Part shown: positions 6,058 to 7,510 of the stretch, piece by piece
How the letters are laid out: every line of letters begins with the position of its first letter
How positions within the stretch are numbered: the first letter of the stretch is position 1
Origin: Nitrososphaeraceae archaeon
GTDB lineage: Archaea; Thermoproteota; Nitrososphaeria; Nitrososphaerales; Nitrososphaeraceae
Length of the DNA: 7,510 bases
Direction of reading: 5' to 3'
Assembly (NCBI GenBank): GCA_021155845.1
Contig: JAJNBK010000170.1
Span: forward strand, 1-7,510
Notes under the pieces: model-generated
Database searches by the model: none
Told to the model about the DNA's origin: nothing
What the model saw: only the letters and a program-made list of their open reading frames with translations
Translations under genes and position numbers: made by a program

Positions 6058-6731
6058 GGCTTTTTTGCTGAAACAATTGCAGCCGTTCCTACAGTATAAA
6101 AATCGCAGGAAATGCTCGTGAATCCTGTCTGTTGTACAACATACATCATTTCTTCTACCCATTTAGTATTTCTTATAACTTTATTCAAGTCTCTAAATAC
6201 AACTGCCCAAGAACCTACAAAGTTACCAATTATTTGAAGAACTACAAAATATGCATCCCATAAGGTTCGAATAATAACATTTTGTGGATAAGTAAAGTCG
6301 TGAAAAACTATGATGCCATTATGCTTTAATACACGCCAACATTCTTCTATTAATTTTCTCATATCCACATATTTGGCCAGATATGATGATATGATAGTAT
6401 CAAAACTATCGCTTTTATAAGGTAATGTTTCTGCATTACCGTTAATAAAGAAGTCGTGTCTTCTTTTCTTTTTTGCAATTTTCAAATAATCTAAGGCTAA
6501 ATCCAAACCTATTACTTGTTTTTTATCACTTTTTGATAATAGCGAAGAAAGGATTCCAGTTCCACAAGCGAGGTCGAGAATATTTTCTCTTTTATCAAGG
6601 ATGCTTAATATATGATTTTTCCAAAGATAATCCTGTCCAAAGGTAGTAATACGAACGATAGAGTCATAACTAGACGCAGTCTTAGAATTAAAGAATTTTC
6701 TAGCGTTTTTATGTCCCTCATGTAGTTGCAA
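6054..6731 (-). CDS. Class I SAM-dependent methyltransferase, UbiE/MenG-like
   Basis: A 225-residue methyltransferase that likely methylates a ring carbon of a prenylated aromatic, as UbiE/MenG do in quinone synthesis. Motif I is LDLACGTG (52-59), followed by an acidic loop end, VIGLDLA (73-79), with the adenosine-binding acid. Motif II-like GNAETLPYKSDSFD spans 98-111, and ISSYLAKYV with VLKHNGIIVFHDF (134-146) completes the Rossmann fold. A C-terminal VVQQTGFTSISCDFYTVGTAAI (199-220) is typical of the UbiE type. Length is a little below UbiE (about 250). The start is TTG at 6731, just after an in-frame TAA at 6738-6740; no ATG fits the frame nearby. A TATA box lies at 6761-6770, about 35 bases upstream, so the transcript may be leaderless. 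It is the first gene of the operon and overlaps the UbiA-like gene by four bases. Confidence 0.85.
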   Translation of the reverse strand: MQLHEGHKNARKFFNSKTASSYDSIVRITTFGQDYLWKNHILSILDKRENILDLACGTGILSSLLSKSDKKQVIGLDLALDYLKIAKKKRRHDFFINGNAETLPYKSDSFDTIISSYLAKYVDMRKLIEECWRVLKHNGIIVFHDFTYPQNVIIRTLWDAYFVVLQIIGNFVGSWAVVFRDLNKVIRNTKWVEEMMYVVQQTGFTSISCDFYTVGTAAIVSAKKP

Positions 6732-6758
6732 TATTTCTTATTTCTATTACATATTGCA
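6727..6758. repeat. 8-base inverted repeat over the methyltransferase start
   Basis: TGCAATAT (6727-6734) and ATATTGCA (6751-6758) are perfect inverted arms separated by 16 bases. They cover the TTG start of the methyltransferase and sit just inside its TATA box (6761-6770). A dimeric regulator binding here could control the divergent pair of promoters. AT-richness makes chance possible. Confidence 0.35.
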
Positions 6759-6760
6759 TA

Positions 6761-6770
6761 CTAATATATA
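6761..6770 (-). promoter_or_regulatory. Box A (TATA) promoter of the methyltransferase-UbiA-lyase operon
   Basis: On the minus strand this reads TATATATTAG, a strong archaeal TATA box about 30-39 bases before the TTG at 6731, consistent with a transcript beginning at or near the start codon. It faces away from the kinase promoter, so the two units share an 83-base control region. Confidence 0.5.
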
Positions 6771-6777
6771 TTGAAAA

Positions 6778-6785
6778 CTTATACG
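6778..6785 (+). promoter_or_regulatory. Box A-like element for the kinase gene
   Basis: CTTATACG lies about 33 bases before the TTG at 6815. Between them AAAGGAA (6804-6810) is placed well for a ribosome-binding site and supports the TTG start. Confidence 0.4.
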
Positions 6786-6814
6786 AGGAAATCACCGTAT
6801 ATTAAAGGAATAAT

Positions 6815-7339
6815 TTGTATTTTGTTAACTGGCAAAGAGATATATCTATAGAATATCTTCGTGGACGGAAAGTGGTTGTCAAAAGAAATAAATCTACTAA
6901 AGTTTTTCACGAATATCTCTTAATATTCACTTATACACTTGCGTCCATTTTATTGGCTCACCCCTCTGCTCCTCCTCTTCTAGGAAAAGTTATGATACAT
7001 AACGAGGGTTATGATATGAGAAGGAATCTACAAAAGTTAGGGATTCCTACGCCAGAGCTCTCAACATTAGCCTTCCAAGCAGGAGTTTTAACTGGGAAAT
7101 TGCATAAGGCAAATTACGTTTTTACAGATAACAAGTCCCAGAATTATCTCGTGGCATCAGACAATTCTCTCATAAGAACGGATTTAGGATTCATACAAAA
7201 AAAAGGTTCAATATTTTCACGGAGTGTTGATATTGCTTCATTTCTTGCCAGTGTAATAGATTTTGGGAACTCTCAATACGAGGCAATAGAAAGGGGTTTT
7301 TTCTATGGATACAAATCAGAGACAAAGCTTTGCATCTAA
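6815..7339 (+). CDS. Reduced Bud32/RIO-like atypical protein kinase
   Basis: A 174-residue protein with the skeleton of an archaeal Bud32/RIO-type kinase, a family that phosphorylates proteins or acts as an ATPase. Seen: beta-3 Lys K23 in KVVVKRN (19-25), NEGYDMRRNL with E64 as a helix-C-like Glu, the LGIPTPEL segment (75-82), the LHKANYVFTD helix-to-loop stretch (96-105) with D105 and N110 (DNKSQN, catalytic D-x4-N, although the usual preceding His is replaced by Phe at 103), a DLG metal motif (D123-G125), and SRSVDIASFLASVID (135-149). The hinge and following helix expected between residues about 84 and 88 are missing, so it is shorter than the usual 200-230 residues. Start is TTG at 6815 with AAAGGAA upstream, just after an in-frame stop. 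It is divergent from the quinone-like operon; a UbiB-like helper role is speculative. The C-terminus may be frameshifted. Confidence 0.55.
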   Translation: MYFVNWQRDISIEYLRGRKVVVKRNKSTKVFHEYLLIFTYTLASILLAHPSAPPLLGKVMIHNEGYDMRRNLQKLGIPTPELSTLAFQAGVLTGKLHKANYVFTDNKSQNYLVASDNSLIRTDLGFIQKKGSIFSRSVDIASFLASVIDFGNSQYEAIERGFFYGYKSETKLCI

Positions 7340-7391
7340 TCACGCTGCGATGTTTCAAAATATGGTTAGAGACTCTTTAAAATGGATATGA
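7305..7391 (+). other. Short alternate-frame open stretch at the kinase 3' end
   Basis: In the frame one base ahead of the kinase, an ATG at 7305 opens 28 codons ending in TGA at 7389-7391. The peptide ends in NHAAMFQNMVRDSLKWI, an amphipathic helix that looks protein-like. It could be the true C-terminus of the kinase, reached by a shift near the GGGGTTTTTT run at 7293-7302 or just after it. It could also be chance. It is not called as a separate gene. Confidence 0.3.
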
Positions 7392-7510
7392 AGTTAAATA
7401 GGCTATGAGAAAAAAGTTTAGGAAAGAAATTTTGTAATAGGTATTATTGTACTTAAGTAAATAGAAAGTATTAATATTCTACTCTTCTTTATTGTTTCCT
7501 TTACTGACTT
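7392..7510. other. Non-coding-looking end of the window
   Basis: About 119 AT-rich bases with no reading frame of note. A TATA-like ATTAATATT (7470-7478) might serve a gene beyond the window. The T-rich stretch from 7482 to 7504 could terminate the kinase transcript. Both are weak impressions. Confidence 0.3.

Noticed and set aside
6058..6162. The first 35 codons of the longer UbiA-like frame starting at 6162
   Set aside because: They retranslate the end of the methyltransferase gene in another frame and are Cys- and Arg-rich, unlike a membrane protein N-terminus. The TTG at 6057 in a TTGA overlap fits better.
1..7510. CRISPR arrays, insertion sequences or long direct repeats
   Set aside because: No regularly spaced repeats, transposase-like proteins or terminal inverted repeats were seen on reading through both strands.

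Overview
The window looks like a stretch of an ammonia-oxidising archaeon (Thaumarchaeota/Nitrososphaeria), most like the AT-rich soil lineages. The evidence is indirect. The tRNA-Ala gene has no encoded CCA. Several genes have TATA-like box A elements about 25-35 bases before the start codon and no obvious Shine-Dalgarno sequence, which suggests leaderless transcripts. TTG and GTG starts are common, genes are densely packed, and several proteins resemble archaeal families. The lineage call is inference from style, since no 16S or other marker is present.

Left part (1-2548). A fumarylacetoacetate hydrolase-family enzyme lies on the plus strand, followed by a small helical protein of unknown function on the minus strand. 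Divergent from it is a ferredoxin-NADP reductase-type flavoprotein, then a small unknown protein that may sit near it functionally. Middle part (2549-4838). A large radical SAM enzyme with an N-terminal cobalamin-binding-like region and a Nudix hydrolase of the Ap4A hydrolase type are on the minus strand, each with its own apparent promoter. A tRNA-Ala(GGC) is on the plus strand. The radical SAM protein is of the broad type that includes the archaeal tetraether-lipid (GDGT) ring synthases, which is a hypothesis here.

Right part (4869-7391). This is the most interesting region. Three tightly packed minus-strand genes run in the order methyltransferase (UbiE/MenG-like), polytopic membrane protein (UbiA-like prenyltransferase), chorismate pyruvate-lyase-like protein (UbiC-like fold). 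A plus-strand gene for a reduced Bud32/RIO-like kinase diverges from them. Together they look like a compact pathway for a chorismate-derived, prenylated, methylated redox lipid (a quinone or analogue). Thaumarchaeota are known to make menaquinones with saturated side chains. A chorismate lyase would instead feed a 4-hydroxybenzoate-type route, so the combination deserves attention.

The same region shows signs of decay or of sequence error. The chorismate lyase reading frame appears broken by a one-base insertion near its N-terminus. The kinase lacks the hinge region between its two lobes and may also be frameshifted at its C-terminus. All four genes appear to start with TTG, and the hand-counted stretches of the lyase gene are more AT-rich than those of the radical SAM gene. 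The quinone cluster may therefore be degenerating, fast-evolving, or affected by assembly errors.
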